DNA of 64,000 nt, taken from assembly GCF_039904985.1 (NCBI RefSeq), contig NZ_CP157005.1, forward strand, positions 496,001 through 560,000, in the 5' to 3' direction. This document shows positions 1 through 8,689 of the stretch, one piece after another (the first letter of the stretch is position 1; every line of letters starts with the position of its first letter). Position numbers and translations under genes: made by a program. The notes under the pieces are model-generated. The model searched no databases, was not told where the DNA came from, and saw only the letters and a program-made list of their open reading frames with translations. The stretch comes from Methylomonas sp. AM2-LC (GTDB taxonomy: Bacteria; Pseudomonadota; Gammaproteobacteria; Methylococcales; Methylomonadaceae).

Positions 1-314
1 GGTGGCAGTGTGATTATGGATCTGGTTATCAATGATGATTCGCAAGGACAGGTTGTAACTACTGGGGTAATCAAAGCGTAGCTATTAACAAAAAAGCATT
101 GACAGCCAAGGTGCAAGTTGAAGATGGTGAGACAGTGGTGCTAGGTGGTGTATACGAATCTACCTACGATAATGCAACTAACTCAATCCCGTGGTTCTCA
201 GAATTACCCGGAGTGGGTTGGATGTTTAGATCTAACCAGAAAAAGGACGATAAACAAGAGTTATTGATTTTTGTAACGCCAAAAATAGTAAAGAGTTCAT
301 TGAAAGCCAAATAA
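1..314 (+). pseudogene. pilQ: Type IV pilus secretin PilQ, C-terminal end (5' cut by window, apparent frameshift)
   Basis: This is the last ~100 codons of the outer-membrane secretin through which type IV pili (or a DNA-uptake pilus) pass. Frame 1 encodes IMDLVINDDSQGQV (about 16-57), then hits a stop at 79-81. Frame 3 picks up from about 66 with SVAINKKALTAKVQV, GETVVLGGVYE, IPWFSELPGVGWMFR and ELLIFVTPKIV, the classic end of the secretin domain. The two halves join perfectly if the GGGG run at 64-67 had one more G (giving ..TTGGNQSVAIN..), so a single-base deletion or sequencing error is the simplest reading. As written, the protein would lose its last beta strands. Gene identity is secure. 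Whether the frameshift is real is open. Confidence 0.85.
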
Positions 315-366
315 ATACTCTTATTTCAAAATCGGTAAATTTATACTGACTAGTCTCATTGGTCTA

Positions 367-404
367 TCCGAGTAAAAGTCATTTTTTGTCTTTACTCGGA
401 TTTT
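367..404 (+). terminator. Rho-independent terminator after pilQ
   Basis: A 10-bp perfect stem (TCCGAGTAAA at 367-376 with TTTACTCGGA at 391-400) and a 14-nt loop are followed by TTTT. It lies 53 bp after the pilQ stop and closes that operon. The rest of 315-609 shows nothing coding; the mtgA promoter must lie in it but no convincing -35/-10 pair was found. Confidence 0.8.
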
Positions 405-609
405 CCTTGTCAACTGAAGATATAAATCAGTAATTCTTCAGCAATTTTAAATCCGCCTGTCAATGTAAGCACTTTTCCATGCTAGTTGCAGGCATGAGCT
501 TAAGAAATAGAAAAAATTAATACTTTCTAATTTTTTGGTAATGGCAGTTGATAGACTATTGAATATAGCTCGCAATTTTTCACAACTTTTTTGGGCTTGA
601 TTTTTAAAC

Positions 610-1353
610 GTGAAGCATTTTCGTCATCCAGCTCGTTACTATCGGCATTTAAAGCCTCATAATGCATCAACACTGCGCAAAATAACTAAAGGCTTTGGCA
701 TGTTGCTGGTCGTGTTTTTTTTGGGCTCTGTGTTGACCGTAGGTGTCTTGCGTTATTTGCCTGTGTCCAGTTCGGCATTTATGCTGCATCAACACTGGGT
801 AGACATGATGGATGGTAAAGGCTATAAACCCATCGATCAACAATGGGTGAATTATCTAGAAATTTCAACACATGCGTTTACTGCAGTGATTGCATCTGAA
901 GATCAACTCTTTTATCAACATAACGGTTTTGATTTTAATGCGATACAAACAGCCTTAAATCGCTACATTGAGAGTGGCAGATTGCGAGGTGCTAGTACTA
1001 TTAGTCAGCAAGTTGCAAAAAATCTGTTTTTAACGCCGGATAAAACATTTTTTCGCAAAGGATTGGAGGTTTGGTTTACTGTTCTGATAGAAAGTATGTG
1101 GAGTAAAACACGCATTTTGGAGGTCTATCTGAATATCGCAGAATTTGGAGATCATATATTTGGTATAGAGGCCGCTAGTCGTCGTTATTTTGGCGTCCCT
1201 GCCAAACAATTAACAGTTGATCAATCGGCAATGCTCGCAGCCACGTTGCCTAATCCTTTATTATTAAAGGCTAATCAACCAAGTGCATATCTTTTCAAAC
1301 GGCAAAGTTGGATATTAAATCAAATGCGGCATATTGAGCTCAATGTTTCATAA
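610..1353 (+). CDS. mtgA: Monofunctional biosynthetic peptidoglycan transglycosylase
   Basis: A family GT51 glycosyltransferase that polymerises lipid II into glycan strands on the outer face of the inner membrane, without a penicillin-binding domain. The 247-residue protein has one N-terminal membrane segment (about 28-50). The hallmark motifs follow in order: ASEDQLFYQHNGFD (catalytic Glu97), GASTISQQVAKNLF (127-140), and RILEVYLNIAEFG...GIEAASRRYFG. Length is normal for MtgA. The start codon is GTG with a poor Shine-Dalgarno sequence. It is convergent with speD, only 4 bp between the stops, and has no visible operon partner. Confidence 0.95.
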   Translation: MKHFRHPARYYRHLKPHNASTLRKITKGFGMLLVVFFLGSVLTVGVLRYLPVSSSAFMLHQHWVDMMDGKGYKPIDQQWVNYLEISTHAFTAVIASEDQLFYQHNGFDFNAIQTALNRYIESGRLRGASTISQQVAKNLFLTPDKTFFRKGLEVWFTVLIESMWSKTRILEVYLNIAEFGDHIFGIEAASRRYFGVPAKQLTVDQSAMLAATLPNPLLLKANQPSAYLFKRQSWILNQMRHIELNVS

Positions 1354-1357
1354 TGTT

Positions 1358-2137
1358 TTAAGAAAAATTTCTGCCGTAGAATATTTCCGCCATTTCTTCA
1401 TGTAACTGGGATTGAATTTCATCCTTTTCATCTTCACTGAAATTACTTTCCTTTTCAAATAAATAATTTTCTAATTCTGTTTCTTTTAGTCGCATTTTGG
1501 TGTGAAAAATATTTTCCTGATAGACATTGACATCAATCATCTGATAAAGCTCTTTTGTACTTTCTGCAATGTAGTTCTGGATAGAATTGATTTTGTGATC
1601 AATATAAATTTTTTGACCTGAAACATCACGTGTAAATCCACGCACTCGATAATCCATAATAACGATATCTGATTCAAAACTGTGAATTAAGTAATTCAAA
1701 GCTTTGAGTGGCGAAATTTGACCACAGGTGGAAACATCAATGTCGGCACGAAAAGTACAAATATCGGTGTCTGGATGACTTTCTGGATAAGTGTGTACAG
1801 TAATATGACTTTTATCCAGATGCGCCAGTATCGTATCGGGTAAAGGGCCTGGCGATTCGGAATTCATTCCTGCTGGTATCACCGCGCCCTCAGAAATTAA
1901 CATAGTAACGCTAGCACCTTGGGGGTCGTAATCTTGATGAGCAATATTTAAAATTTGAGCACCAATGATGTTGGCAACATCTTTCAGGATCTGGGTTAAT
2001 CTTTTGGCATTATAAGCTTCATCAATATATTCGATGTATGCCTTTTCCTGTTCTTTAGGCGCATAACAAACATCGTAAATATTAAAACTCAGTGACTTGG
2101 TAAGGTTGTTAAAACCATGTAATTGTAATTTGCTCAA
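1358..2137 (-). CDS. speD: S-adenosylmethionine decarboxylase proenzyme
   Basis: Makes decarboxylated SAM, the aminopropyl donor for spermidine. It is the ~260-residue proteobacterial class like E. coli SpeD. The proenzyme cleaves itself before a serine that becomes the pyruvoyl cofactor; the motif [12 protein letters not shown] places it at Ser110. It sits 4 bp after the OsmC-family gene and is probably co-transcribed with it. Putrescine could be supplied by AguA/AguB (28100-30047). No spermidine synthase (speE) is in the window. Confidence 0.96.
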   Translation of the reverse strand: MSKLQLHGFNNLTKSLSFNIYDVCYAPKEQEKAYIEYIDEAYNAKRLTQILKDVANIIGAQILNIAHQDYDPQGASVTMLISEGAVIPAGMNSESPGPLPDTILAHLDKSHITVHTYPESHPDTDICTFRADIDVSTCGQISPLKALNYLIHSFESDIVIMDYRVRGFTRDVSGQKIYIDHKINSIQNYIAESTKELYQMIDVNVYQENIFHTKMRLKETELENYLFEKESNFSEDEKDEIQSQLHEEMAEIFYGRNFS

Positions 2138-2141
2138 CGTA

Positions 2142-2561
2142 TTATCCTTCTATAACTTCAAAGTCATGACTAATTTCAACACCTGCCTTGCCAAGCATAA
2201 TGGAGGCAGAGCAATATTTTTCTGCGGAAAGTTTAACCGCTCTTTCTACAGCAGATATTGGCAGATTTATTCCAGACACCTTAAAATGCAGGTGAATTTT
2301 ACTAAAAACACTAGGAATAGATTCTACACGTTCCGCAGTAAGTTCAGCAGTACAATCTAAAATTTTATGTCTTCCTTTTTCTAATATATCAATTACATCA
2401 AATGCAGAGCAACCACCTACACCCAAAAGTATCATTTCCATAGGTCTTACTCCGATGTTACGTCCGCCATGATCTATAGGGCCATCCATCACAATCGTAT
2501 GTCCACTGCCGGATTCGCCAACAAACATTCTGCCATCAACCCATTTAATTATTGCTTGCAT
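2142..2561 (-). CDS. OsmC-family protein, YhfA type
   Basis: A small OsmC/Ohr-fold protein closely resembling E. coli YhfA: it begins [13 protein letters not shown] and has [17 protein letters not shown] with the conserved Cys, and [13 protein letters not shown] with the second Cys. Members reduce organic peroxides or act in redox homeostasis; the YhfA branch has no settled function. The reading frame stays open for 29 codons upstream to 2648, but homologues begin at MQAIIKW, so 2561 is preferred (an ATG at 2573 is also possible). Gene order crp / osmC-like / speD recurs in other gammaproteobacteria. Confidence 0.9.
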   Translation of the reverse strand: MQAIIKWVDGRMFVGESGSGHTIVMDGPIDHGGRNIGVRPMEMILLGVGGCSAFDVIDILEKGRHKILDCTAELTAERVESIPSVFSKIHLHFKVSGINLPISAVERAVKLSAEKYCSASIMLGKAGVEISHDFEVIEG

Positions 2562-2691
2562 TTTAAAATCCATAAAAACTAAAATTGGACTGAATTTTAC
2601 AATGGTACGATTATTTGTTTTGAATTTTTTTGCAAAATTCCTTAACATTGGTTAGGGTAGTGTTCTAGTAAACATAAATTAGTCTTAAAAT

Positions 2692-3345
2692 ATGAGCTTT
2701 GTTAAACACAATCAAATTTCTCCTTCCGCCCTAACTGCGTTTTTACATTTTTGTCATATTCGTAGCTATCCCGCTAAAATGACTATAGTTCGGCCAGGCG
2801 ATGTCGGAGATAAATTGTTATTTGTCGTCGATGGGTCGGTAAGCGTCAGCGTTGAGGACGAAGAAGGCCGCGAATTAATACTGGCGTATTTAAACAAACA
2901 TGATTTTGTTGGTGAAATAGGTGTATTTAAAACCACGGAATCCAGAAGTGCTCTAGTAAAAACACGCTCTCGTTGCCAAATGGCTGAAATTGGTTATGAT
3001 CGGTTTAAAGGTCTTTTGAATGCAGAGTTGCGGGATCATGCTGTTGAAATTTTAACGGTATTGGGTGAACAGCTTTCTTTGCGATTGTTGATTACCAACC
3101 GTAAATATCGTGATTTGGCTTTTATGGATGTTGAAGGACGTATCGCCCGCACCTTACTCGATTTAGCTAAAGAGCCTGATGCTATTACCCATCCTGATGG
3201 TATGCAATTGCATATAACTCGTCAGGAAATTGGACGTATAGTAGGTTGTTCCCGAGAAATGGCAGGGAGAGTTCTAAAAGAATTGGAAGATAAGGGGTTA
3301 ATTACCGCCCATGGTAAAACTATTGTTGTATTTGGTACTCGTTGA
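2692..3345 (+). CDS. crp: Crp/Vfr-type cAMP-responsive transcription regulator
   Basis: A 217-residue CRP-family regulator. The N-terminal cyclic-nucleotide domain has the GEIGVF turn and the RSALV segment that contacts the cAMP phosphate and ribose. The C-terminal winged helix contains ITRQEIGRIVGCSREMAGRVL, near-identical to the E. coli CRP and Pseudomonas Vfr recognition helix region, ending KTIVVFGTR. It has no Cys cluster for an iron-sulfur centre, so it is Crp rather than Fnr. It is divergent from the osmC-speD pair across 130 bp that must hold both promoters. Confidence 0.94.
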   Translation: MSFVKHNQISPSALTAFLHFCHIRSYPAKMTIVRPGDVGDKLLFVVDGSVSVSVEDEEGRELILAYLNKHDFVGEIGVFKTTESRSALVKTRSRCQMAEIGYDRFKGLLNAELRDHAVEILTVLGEQLSLRLLITNRKYRDLAFMDVEGRIARTLLDLAKEPDAITHPDGMQLHITRQEIGRIVGCSREMAGRVLKELEDKGLITAHGKTIVVFGTR

Positions 3346-3374
3346 GTTAGATAAGCGGTTAAAACGATAATAGA

Positions 3375-3399
3375 GACCGGGTTTGTTTTTACGCCGGTC
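3375..3399. terminator. Hairpin between convergent crp and SPOR-protein genes
   Basis: GACCGG (3375-3380) pairs with CCGGTC (3394-3399). It sits in the 92-bp gap between two convergent genes, where a shared terminator is expected, but there is no T-run on either side, so the call rests on position and dyad symmetry only. Confidence 0.4.
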
Positions 3400-3437
3400 A
3401 TCATCCAGATAAAACGATGTTAAAGCTGGAAAGCGTA

Positions 3438-4055
3438 TTATTGTCCTGTTTCAGTAACAATAACGCCTATGCCATTCTTCTGTAATAAATCCTTAATAGT
3501 GGCAACGCTAGAGGGGTTGTCATAGGGTCCAATTTTTACCCGATACCACACCAAATTGCCAACCTTGGCTTTTTCTACATGAGATTCGATACCTAATAAA
3601 GCCAGCTTGGCTTTGTGATGGTCTGCTTCACCAGCGTCACGAAACGAACCTGCTTGCATAGCATATTTAGCCGATTTTATTTTGCCGACTAATTCTTCAC
3701 GAACTCGAGTTTTGATTTCGTAATCTGGAATGACTGTTTCCGCTTGGGGTAAAATGGTATAGAAATCATAGGTAGGCTCCTCAGGCACCACAGGTTTTTG
3801 TTCTGTAACACTAGGAGGCGTTGCTTTGATGCTAACATCCTGTTTAACCTTGTCGTCAATATGCTGACTGCTTGACTCCTGTTTTCCAGAAAAAAGAGTA
3901 GGAACTAGCTTGCTAATCATGTTAAGTGCAGCTATAAAGGCAATGACTAGTACAAGCACAACCAACCAGCGCCAAAGCTTATTCGGCGCTACCTTACGTT
4001 GTCGACTCTTTTTATATCTGTCGTTTTCGACGCGATGTTTGTAATCTCTGGCCAT
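3438..4055 (-). CDS. SPOR-domain membrane protein (FtsN-like)
   Basis: A single-pass inner-membrane protein of 205 residues. A basic cytoplasmic start ([16 protein letters not shown]) is followed by a membrane helix at about 28-46 and a charged/proline linker. The C-terminal SPOR domain (about 130-205) contains KYAMQAGSFRDAGEAD and WYRVKIGPYDN. SPOR domains bind denuded septal peptidoglycan, so a cell-division role is likely; it is FtsN-like in plan. The start at 4055 overlaps the argS stop in a TAATG arrangement, so the gene is translationally coupled to argS, a common arrangement in gammaproteobacteria. Confidence 0.88.
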   Translation of the reverse strand: MARDYKHRVENDRYKKSRQRKVAPNKLWRWLVVLVLVIAFIAALNMISKLVPTLFSGKQESSSQHIDDKVKQDVSIKATPPSVTEQKPVVPEEPTYDFYTILPQAETVIPDYEIKTRVREELVGKIKSAKYAMQAGSFRDAGEADHHKAKLALLGIESHVEKAKVGNLVWYRVKIGPYDNPSSVATIKDLLQKNGIGVIVTETGQ

Positions 4056-5815
4056 TACATCGTTTCTGGCGTATTGAGTTTTAACAATTGAAAAGCATTG
4101 CCTAGCACCTGCTTGACAGCACAGATCAGATTTATGCGCGCATTGCACAATTTAGCGTCATCCACTAAAAATTGATGAGCGTTATAATAGCTATGAAACT
4201 GATTAGCCAATTCACGTAAATAATGAATTAATTGATGCGGTTCATACTGTTTGGCAGCCCTATCTAGCACCTCTGGGTATTTAGAAAGCGTAGTTAGCAA
4301 TACTGTTTCTTGTTCTGTGGTTAGTAAGTTTAGATTGTCTAATCCTAATTGTAGATCACGTTGCAGATTTTTTTCGTCAATTTGTCTCAAAACACTGCAA
4401 ATTCGTGCATAAGCATATTGAACATAATAAACAGGATTCTCATTGCTTTTAGAGCTTGCCAGTTTAAGATCAAAATCCATGTGCTGTTCAGATTTACGCA
4501 TCATATAAAAAAAACGGCAAGCATCTTTTCCTACTTCATTACGTAATTGTCTCAGAGTGACAAATTCACCCGATCGGGTAGACATTTGAACTTTCTCGTC
4601 ACCCCGATACAGTACTGCAAATTGTACCAATAAAACTTTTAGCTTAGATTCATCTGCACCCAAAGCTTGCATGGCTGCTTTTACTCTTGGTATATAACCA
4701 TGATGATCGGCACCCCAGATATTGATGATGTGATCGAAACCTCGATCAAGTTTATTCATATGATAGGCAATGTCTGAAGCAAAATAAGTGGTTTGACCAT
4801 TGTCACGCACCACAACCCGGTCTTTTTCATCACCTAAACGGCTGGATGCAAACCAGATAGCGCCTTCATGTTGGTATAAGAAACCAGCGGTTTGTAAACG
4901 ATCCAGAGCTTTTTGAACAGAGCCATCGTCCATAAGTTGTCGTTCAGAGAACCATTCTTGGTAGCTAACGCCAAATTCAGCAAGATCATCTTTAATGTCG
5001 ATCAGGATTTCGTTTAGTCCGGCCTGAAACACATGACTATAATTTTGGGGTCCAAGTAAAGTTTTTGTTCGATCAATCAAGGCGTCAATGTGTTTTTCTT
5101 TGTCGCCACCTTGCGGCTCATCCGCAGGAATTTCGCTCAAGACGCTTTCAGCCGTTTTTTGCAAACTGTTGCCCACAGTATTATGCAATTCAATGGCAAT
5201 GTTGCGCACATAATCGCCACGATAACCATTGCTTGGAAAGGGTAAATCGACTCCGCATTCGTTCAGATAGCGTAACCAGACACTGGTAGCCAAGATATCC
5301 ATTTGTCTGCCTGCATCGTTCACATAATATTCACGTTCCACGTCATAACCGATGGCTTCAAGTAAATCGGCAACTGCCGAGCCGTAAGCCGCGCCCCGAC
5401 CATGTCCAACATGTAAAGGGCCTGTTGGATTAGCTGAAACAAATTCAACCTGTACCCGCTTACCTTTACAGCTGGTATTTAAACCAAATTTTTGGCCTGA
5501 TGTTAATATTTGCTCAACTATTTGAAATTGGGTGTCCGTGTTTATAAAAAAATTGATAAAACCTGGACCAGCTATCTCAGTTTTAGCGACTAGACTATCT
5601 TGGGGTAATGCAGCGACAATTTTTTCGGCCAATTGTTTGGGATTAAGTTTGGCAGGTTTAGCCAAAAGCATGGATAGATTAGTGGCGAAATCGCCATGTT
5701 GAGGGTCGCGAGTGCGTTCCAGATTAATTTGCACCGCCAGCTCTTGCTCAAGAATGCCTTGTGATTTAAGGGTAGTAATAGCATGTTGCAGTAGGCATTC
5801 GAGCTTATGTTTCAT
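4055..5815 (-). CDS. argS: Arginyl-tRNA synthetase
   Basis: Class I aminoacyl-tRNA synthetase of 586 residues that charges tRNA-Arg. It has the N-terminal Add-1 domain, the HIGH-type signature in [17 protein letters not shown], the KMSKS-equivalent loop in [16 protein letters not shown], and the DALR anticodon-binding domain ending ..[12 protein letters not shown]. Length is normal for the family. It is the second-last gene of the minus-strand run; an 86-bp gap separates it from yggS and could hold its own promoter, though none was recognised. Confidence 0.97.
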   Translation of the reverse strand: MKHKLECLLQHAITTLKSQGILEQELAVQINLERTRDPQHGDFATNLSMLLAKPAKLNPKQLAEKIVAALPQDSLVAKTEIAGPGFINFFINTDTQFQIVEQILTSGQKFGLNTSCKGKRVQVEFVSANPTGPLHVGHGRGAAYGSAVADLLEAIGYDVEREYYVNDAGRQMDILATSVWLRYLNECGVDLPFPSNGYRGDYVRNIAIELHNTVGNSLQKTAESVLSEIPADEPQGGDKEKHIDALIDRTKTLLGPQNYSHVFQAGLNEILIDIKDDLAEFGVSYQEWFSERQLMDDGSVQKALDRLQTAGFLYQHEGAIWFASSRLGDEKDRVVVRDNGQTTYFASDIAYHMNKLDRGFDHIINIWGADHHGYIPRVKAAMQALGADESKLKVLLVQFAVLYRGDEKVQMSTRSGEFVTLRQLRNEVGKDACRFFYMMRKSEQHMDFDLKLASSKSNENPVYYVQYAYARICSVLRQIDEKNLQRDLQLGLDNLNLLTTEQETVLLTTLSKYPEVLDRAAKQYEPHQLIHYLRELANQFHSYYNAHQFLVDDAKLCNARINLICAVKQVLGNAFQLLKLNTPETM

Positions 5816-5901
5816 TGTCGGGCAATAGAAAAGTCAGTAATAAAATAGAGTTTATTATCCACCAATTAAGCAGTAATAGCTACCTGATAGCCAGTACTAC
5901 T

Positions 5902-6594
5902 TCAATCCTTTTGCGTATAGTTGCGCTCACCAAACAACGCGGTGCCAATTCTAACTAAGGTTGCACCTTCCATGATGGCTGCTTTCAAATCGCCACTCAT
6001 ACCAAACGAGAAGCTATCAAGTTCGGGATTGTTGAGTTGCTGCACACATTGATAGAGCTGGCGATAAGGCAGACGTTGTTGATGATAGTTAACGATAGGT
6101 GCGGGGATTGCCATTACTCCACGTAAACGCAGTCGGGGTAATAAATTGACAGAGGCAGCCAAAGATGGCAGCTCTTCAAGCGTAATTCCTGATTTATTAT
6201 TTTCCTGACTAATATTAACTTGCAAACAAATGTTTAAGGGTGGCAAATGCACTGGGCGCTGTTCACTAAGGCGTTCTGCAATTTTTAAACGGTCAACGCT
6301 ATGTACCCATGCAAAGTGACTGGCTATGACTTTGGTTTTATTCGATTGGATAGGCCCGATAAAATGCCAAGTAATATTAAAACCTGTAAGTATTTGTTGT
6401 TTTTGTATGGCTTCCTGAACATAATTTTCAGCAAAATGCCGCTGCCCCAGACGATAGAGACTCGCAATATCTTGGCTGGATTTGGTTTTGCTAACGGCCA
6501 GTAACCTAACACTGTTTCGGGGTCTACCAGCAATGTGGGTGGCATGCCGGATTTGTGAGCGAACCAGCTGAAAGCGTTCGGCGATATCAGTCAT
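5902..6594 (-). CDS. yggS: YggS/PLPBP-family pyridoxal phosphate homeostasis protein
   Basis: A single-domain PLP-binding TIM-barrel protein of 230 residues that maintains PLP and amino-acid balance and has no known catalytic activity. The Schiff-base lysine is in LLAVSKTKS; other signatures are HFAENYVQEA, WHFIGPIQSNK and FGMSGDLKAAI. The ATG at 6594 lies inside the tatC stop region (8-bp overlap ATGACTGA), giving translational coupling and fixing the start; the frame is open 16 codons further upstream but those codons belong to tatC. Confidence 0.93.
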   Translation of the reverse strand: MTDIAERFQLVRSQIRHATHIAGRPRNSVRLLAVSKTKSSQDIASLYRLGQRHFAENYVQEAIQKQQILTGFNITWHFIGPIQSNKTKVIASHFAWVHSVDRLKIAERLSEQRPVHLPPLNICLQVNISQENNKSGITLEELPSLAASVNLLPRLRLRGVMAIPAPIVNYHQQRLPYRQLYQCVQQLNNPELDSFSFGMSGDLKAAIMEGATLVRIGTALFGERNYTQKD

Positions 6595-7327
6595 TTTCGA
6601 TCTTGCGTTCAAATAAGCGTGAGAAGAGTAATCCCACTTCAAACAGCATCCACATGGGGATTGCTAGTAAGGTTTGCGATAAGGCATCTGGAGGGGTCAA
6701 AAACATGGCGACAACAAATACACCAACAATGACATAAGGCCTTTTTTCAGATAGGCTTTGTGGTGTAATAATGCCCGCCCAGACTAAAACTATCGTAAAA
6801 ATTGGAATTTCAAATGATACACCAAACGCAAAAAAAAGGGCTAAGACAAAATCCAGATAGGTTGAAATATCCGTCATTACTGTAACGCCTATCGGTGCGG
6901 CGGCAGTTAAATATGCAAAGACTAATGGAAAAACCAAGAAATAAGCAAAGGCAGCCCCTGCATAAAATAAAAAAGTACTGGCTATCAATAGTGGTAAAAC
7001 CATTTTTCTTTCATGTTGATATAAGCCCGGTGCTACAAATGCCCAAAATTGATAAAGTATGAAAGGGATGGCAGCAAAAACGGCAACTACAAAGGCGAGT
7101 TTAAAAGGCGTAAAAAATGGAGATGCGACATCAATCGCTATCATGCTACTGTTTTTTGGCAAATGCTCTAACAATGGTTCAGCCAGATAAGCGTATATTT
7201 GGTTAGCAAAACTGGCGGTGCAAAGAAAAATCAGTAATACACACAGTACTACTTTTAATAAGCGATCACGTAGTTCAACCAAATGGCTTAAAAAAGTGGG
7301 TTCACCCGATTCGGTTTGATTGATCAT
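6587..7327 (-). CDS. tatC: Sec-independent translocase subunit TatC
   Basis: Core receptor of the twin-arginine translocase, which exports folded proteins carrying RR signal peptides. At 246 residues it has the six-helix TatC architecture and conserved segments: FLSHLVELRDRLLK at the N terminus, PLLEHLPKNSSMIA, the ASPFFTPFKLA periplasmic loop, FEIPIF, and PPDALSQTLLAIPMW at the C terminus. The start overlaps the end of tatB by 26 bp. Confidence 0.96.
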   Translation of the reverse strand: MINQTESGEPTFLSHLVELRDRLLKVVLCVLLIFLCTASFANQIYAYLAEPLLEHLPKNSSMIAIDVASPFFTPFKLAFVVAVFAAIPFILYQFWAFVAPGLYQHERKMVLPLLIASTFLFYAGAAFAYFLVFPLVFAYLTAAAPIGVTVMTDISTYLDFVLALFFAFGVSFEIPIFTIVLVWAGIITPQSLSEKRPYVIVGVFVVAMFLTPPDALSQTLLAIPMWMLFEVGLLFSRLFERKIEND

Positions 7328-7634
7328 CGATAGGTTCTTTATGTGTGTCGGTCGAAAGAGTTTCCAAGGCAGTATTTATTTCACTGATAGCGGTTTCGGT
7401 GGCGTCGATGGTTTCCTGTAATGATTGGTTGGCAATTTGTTGCTTTAGCATTTGCCGCATTTCTTCGGCATGCAGCTCATGTTGTATCTCTGCTTTAACA
7501 GTAGCAATAGTGCTACGGGTTTTGCCAATCCAAAACCCAGCAATTCTGGCTGCTTTAGGCAGCTTTTCGGGGCCAATGACCAATAAAGCAACTAGGCCGA
7601 CCATGACTATTTCGGAAAATCCAACATCAAACAT
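7302..7634 (-). CDS. tatB: Sec-independent translocase subunit TatB
   Basis: A 110-residue TatB with a short N-terminal membrane helix (MFDVGFSEIVMVGLVALLVIG) including the conserved Glu near position 8 and the GPEKLPKAAR hinge, then a long amphipathic helical tail. It forms the substrate-binding complex with TatC. It lies 9 bp after tatA and overlaps tatC. Confidence 0.94.
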   Translation of the reverse strand: MFDVGFSEIVMVGLVALLVIGPEKLPKAARIAGFWIGKTRSTIATVKAEIQHELHAEEMRQMLKQQIANQSLQETIDATETAISEINTALETLSTDTHKEPIDDQSNRIG

Positions 7635-7643
7635 AAGTCAGGC

Positions 7644-7859
7644 TCAAACCTTGTCTTTTTCTTTATGAGTCACTTCACCTTCAAGAATTTCACTTTCTTT
7701 ACTGAGAGTGGTTTTAGTTTCTTCGCCTTCTTTAACGGCATTACGAAACCCCTTTATGGCATCACCAATATCGGAACCAATATTTTTTAGGCGTTTGGTG
7801 CCAAAAACTAAAATCACTATGGCTAAAACTACTAGTAGATGGGGGATACTTAAGCCCAT
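7644..7859 (-). CDS. tatA: Sec-independent translocase subunit TatA
   Basis: A 71-residue TatA/E protein: one membrane helix ([15 protein letters not shown]), the [21 protein letters not shown] hinge and amphipathic helix (trimmed here), and a charged tail. It oligomerises to form the Tat conduit. A good Shine-Dalgarno (TGGAG) precedes the ATG. Order hisE-tatA-tatB-tatC is the usual proteobacterial arrangement. Confidence 0.94.
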   Translation of the reverse strand: MGLSIPHLLVVLAIVILVFGTKRLKNIGSDIGDAIKGFRNAVKEGEETKTTLSKESEILEGEVTHKEKDKV

Positions 7860-7873
7860 TATATACTCCAGAT

Positions 7874-8197
7874 TTATTCAGTTACTGTGCGTTGCGCTTT
7901 TTCCTGTAAACCAGACAAGCCAAAGCGGCGCTGCAATTCATTAATAACATGTTCAGGCCCCAGGCCTTGATCTGCCAACATAACCATACAGTGAAACCAA
8001 AGATCGGCAGTTTCATAGACAATTTTAGCTTTGTCACCGTCTTTAGCCGCAATGACGGTTTCAGTCGCTTCTTCGCCTATTTTTTTTAAAATGTGGTCTA
8101 GCCCTTTGGCATACAGGCTGGCAACATAGGATTCATTTGCAGATTCCAGTTTGCGTTGTTCTAAAATTTCAGCTAATTGTTGTAAAACGTCAGACAT
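7874..8197 (-). CDS. hisE: Phosphoribosyl-ATP pyrophosphatase
   Basis: Second step of histidine biosynthesis: hydrolysis of PR-ATP to PR-AMP. The protein is a 107-residue all-alpha MazG-like fold with the conserved [16 protein letters not shown] and [14 protein letters not shown] segments carrying the metal-binding acidic residues. It is the first gene of the hisE-tatABC-yggS-argS-SPOR run. The rest of the his operon is not upstream: the region before hisE is a terminator and a small unrelated ORF, so hisE starts its own transcription unit here. Confidence 0.94.
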   Translation of the reverse strand: MSDVLQQLAEILEQRKLESANESYVASLYAKGLDHILKKIGEEATETVIAAKDGDKAKIVYETADLWFHCMVMLADQGLGPEHVINELQRRFGLSGLQEKAQRTVTE

Positions 8198-8211
8198 GAA
8201 TTAACACTCTT

Positions 8212-8255
8212 GATAATAACGTAAAAATCATATCACGTTGCCGGTATTACAAAAA
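8212..8255 (-). promoter_or_regulatory. Candidate hisE-tat operon promoter
   Basis: On the minus strand, a good -10 (TATGAT) lies about 17 bp from a T-rich TTTTTG that overlaps the T-run of the preceding terminator. hisE needs a promoter in the 53 bp between that terminator and its ATG, and this is the only candidate. The -35 is poor. Confidence 0.35.
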
Positions 8256-8286
8256 AAAAACCTCCCAATGCTTGCGCAGAGGGAGG
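8251..8286 (-). terminator. Strong Rho-independent terminator (minus strand)
   Basis: On the minus strand CCTCCC and GGGAGG (8281-8286 with 8261-8266) form the stem, inner TGC/GCA extends it, and ten consecutive T follow (8260-8251). It ends a minus-strand transcript coming from the 53-codon ORF at 8356-8517 and insulates hisE. Confidence 0.85.
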
Positions 8287-8355
8287 TAAAAAACCAAGCG
8301 GAGTGTGATGAGGAGGTTCCGCTCGTTATTACAACACCAGGAGGTAGTTACAAAT

Positions 8356-8517
8356 TCATGAATTAGCTGTTAAGTTTGGAACGGCAAAAATCAGGTTGCT
8401 CAAGAGGGCTGAGCAAGCGAAAATCAGTGTAGAACAGATAAAAAGACCGGAAACAAAGCTAAATACGCCCAGTATGCATAAAATGCTGATTAAAATGTCT
8501 TTATTTAAAGTGTTCAT
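8356..8517 (-). CDS. Small hydrophobic protein, 53 residues, function unknown
   Basis: An ATG-started ORF beginning MNTLNKDILISILCILG and ending PNLTANS. About 35 of its 53 residues form one long hydrophobic stretch with four cysteines, suggesting a small membrane protein or a secreted peptide precursor. No family recognised. In its favour: a convincing terminator follows (8251-8286) that no other gene needs, and it is placed divergently from the LysR gene. Against: the ribosome binding site is weak (TAGAAC). Another reading is that the transcript is a regulatory RNA. Confidence 0.5.
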   Translation of the reverse strand: MNTLNKDILISILCILGVFSFVSGLFICSTLIFACSALLSNLIFAVPNLTANS

Positions 8518-8602
8518 GTGTTCTAAATTTAATATATATGTCTTGACTGAGTGAAATGCCGTAGTTACTCACTTGCTGTTTACTATACAGGATAAAAAAA
8601 AG

Positions 8603-8644
8603 TTTACAATTAGGTGTTTGCTAAACAATTTGTATACAATTAGG
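8603..8644. promoter_or_regulatory. Direct repeats in the LysR divergent control region
   Basis: ACAATTAGG occurs at 8606-8614 and again at 8636-8644, exactly 30 bp apart, each preceded by T(T/A)T. A GTTTgctAAAC dyad lies between them. The spot, 46-84 bp before the LysR-gene ATG and upstream of the divergent small ORF, is where LysR-type regulators bind their own divergent promoters. The inferred role is an operator. Confidence 0.45.
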
Positions 8645-8689
8645 AAACAATAGTAATTATTTCTGTCTTAGTGCACTTTGGGGGCCGTC

